DNA of 64,000 nt from Bacteroidaceae bacterium (GTDB lineage Bacteria; Bacteroidota; Bacteroidia; Bacteroidales; Bacteroidaceae). This document shows, piece after piece, positions 63,077-64,000 of the stretch; position 1 is the stretch's first letter; each line of letters starts with the position of its first letter. The notes under the pieces are model-generated. The model made no database searches and was not told where the DNA came from. It was given only the letters and a program-made list of their open reading frames with translations. Location: NCBI GenBank assembly GCA_902362595.1, contig CABIXF010000016.1, forward strand, positions 16,119 through 80,118. The letters run 5' to 3'. The position numbers and the translations under genes are program-made.

Positions 63077-63636
63077 TGTTCTTTCATATTAAAAAGCGCA
63101 CCTAAATCAATAACTTCAGCATATTCTTCATCAAAACATTTGTCAAAGAAATCAGCAAACTCATTTGCTTTAGCATGATTACTCATATTGCACATTGCAC
63201 GCCTATTTTCAGTATCAAATTCTAACCTGTAAGATTTTTTATCTCCTATAGATACGTGTACATTTATTTCTGAATTATTTAATCGTACAAATGGCTTATC
63301 ATCAGTTCTCTTTAGTATTATGTCATACCCACAAGATTGATAATAAGCTATTCGTCTGAATAAATCCGATTTTTTTATTTTATCTTCATCGTAATTATTA
63401 AGTAAAATTCTTAATTTCCCCTTTCGTTCGATAAAATCACTAATCGCATTTATATATTCTTGTGATGATGTTGTCTCATTACACATATTACCTGCAAATA
63501 TTCTTAGTTCTTTTTCTGCATGAGTAAACATCTCAACGAAAACAGTTTTCATTTTTTCGCAGTCAGAATTAAGAAATAATTTATCAATATTATTTTTAGC
63601 TAGGTTATGTATATATATGTTATATAAATTGTCCAT
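63073..63636 (-). CDS. AT-rich cargo gene: PLD-like-fold soluble protein
   Basis: The 187-residue protein has no signal or membrane segment. The strand/helix pattern (EKELRIFAGNMC; GKLRILLNNYDED; GYDIILKR; INVHVSIGDKKSYRLEFD; NEFADFFDKCFDE) resembles one half of a phospholipase D-type fold. Where active enzymes have HxK(x4)D there is HVSIGD, so the catalytic Lys is missing and it is probably not a nuclease or lipase. It is the first gene of a two-gene operon with the membrane protein. A near-consensus -7 box (TTATTTTG, minus strand, 63661-63668) lies about 25 bases upstream. The fold call is by eye. Confidence 0.65.
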   Translation of the reverse strand: MDNLYNIYIHNLAKNNIDKLFLNSDCEKMKTVFVEMFTHAEKELRIFAGNMCNETTSSQEYINAISDFIERKGKLRILLNNYDEDKIKKSDLFRRIAYYQSCGYDIILKRTDDKPFVRLNNSEINVHVSIGDKKSYRLEFDTENRRAMCNMSNHAKANEFADFFDKCFDEEYAEVIDLGALFNMKEQ

Positions 63637-63942
63637 TTTTGATAACCATAAATTTCATTGCAAAATAAATACTTAAATAAACAATAAACAACAACAATAA
63701 CATGTTTCTTGACATTTTCAAAAAAAGATAGTAATATGACTAGACTATAAAAACAATGTACACTACTTTTCTGTTTCAAAGACATATATTAAAATTATTT
63801 CATAGCATTCCAAGTACATATATTTTTTTGTTTTAAGTCGATTTCTGTACTATAAGTATTTTATTTATTATGTTTCATAGCTAAAATATTATATATACTT
63901 TTATGTTCATTAGTGTCCAATAAAAATGGACGAGTTAAAAAA
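63637..63942. other. AT-rich intergenic stretch
   Basis: The 306 bases between the cargo operon and the edge gene hold no convincing gene. Besides the -7-like box at 63661-63668, the only structure is TCCA-ATAAAAA-TGGA (63917-63931) near the end of the possible transposase gene, which could be part of an IS end. Confidence 0.5.
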
Positions 63943-64000
63943 TTAATCAAATAGTCCTTCAAAAAGGGGATAATCGAGTTCTTTGATATCGTTGAAATCA
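63943..64000 (-). CDS. C-terminal end of a protein, possibly a transposase
   Basis: On the minus strand a reading frame enters from beyond the window and ends at TAA 63943-63945 with DFNDIKELDYPLFEGLFD. Eighteen residues are not enough to name a family. The acidic/aromatic ending, and the inverted-repeat-like sequence just outside it (GTGTCCAATAAAAATGGAC), fit an IS transposase with its terminal repeat. The sequence beyond 64000 would decide it. Confidence 0.35.
   Translation of the reverse strand, partial: DFNDIKELDYPLFEGLFD

Noticed and set aside
63600..63785. A 61-codon minus-strand frame at the start of the PLD-like gene
   Set aside because: It overlaps the PLD-like gene in another frame and is of very low complexity (Tyr/Ile/Phe); no promoter or conserved feature.

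Overview
The window looks like a chromosomal segment of a gut Bacteroidales bacterium (Bacteroides or Phocaeicola type). The basis is the content: reverse-order rubrerythrin, DUF5686, DUF4270, PCMD and DUF4492 proteins, a GH57/GT4/debranching alpha-glucan cluster, GH88/GH43/GH97 enzymes, a cytochrome bd operon led by DUF4492, and many promoters of the Bacteroides type (-33 TTTG, -7 TAnnTTTG). I could not run a search, so genus and species stay open.

Layout. 1-1.4 kb: start of nadE, then a Fur/PerR regulator and rubrerythrin. 1.5-8.6 kb (minus): DUF418 protein; operon of sigma-54 activator, lptE, TPR protein and secG; a DUF5686 outer-membrane protein. 8.7-11.3 kb: inositol-phosphate synthase divergent from a PfkB sugar kinase. 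11.3-16 kb (minus): phosphate porin and pstSCAB. 16-24.5 kb: GH51 arabinofuranosidase, mltG, a Trk/Ktr potassium system, a TrpB-like enzyme, panC-panD. 24.7-31.7 kb: glycogen/alpha-glucan genes plus a DUF4270 lipoprotein. 32-41 kb: serS, a porin, kdsA, lipid kinase, miaA, gapA, PCMD protein, SPOR lipoprotein and a small envelope cluster (YtxH, holin-like). 41.3-49.6 kb: a tricorn-type protease and GH88, GH43, GH97. 49.9-52.9 kb: cydAB with DUF4492. 53-59.5 kb: a TolC/MacA/MacB exporter followed by a LytS/LytTR two-component pair.

From about 59.6 kb the sequence changes character: a predicted small RNA, a tyrosine recombinase with an unusual active site, two small genes bracketed by a 23-bp inverted repeat, a second predicted small RNA, a block of interleaved inverted repeats, and then very AT-rich minus-strand cargo. 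The cargo is a two-gene operon (a PLD-like soluble protein and a multi-span membrane protein) that has the look of an uncharacterised defence or stress module. A fragment that may be a transposase lies at the right edge.

The most unexpected signal outside genes is a set of short repeat arrays with an exact 22-bp period. Two arrays (23060-23185 and 49664-49767) use the same 16-bp palindrome, roughly AAACGCCTAAGCGTTT or its complement, with 6-bp variable spacers. A third, more degenerate array at 1396-1508 has another sequence but the same period. All lie at gene ends.
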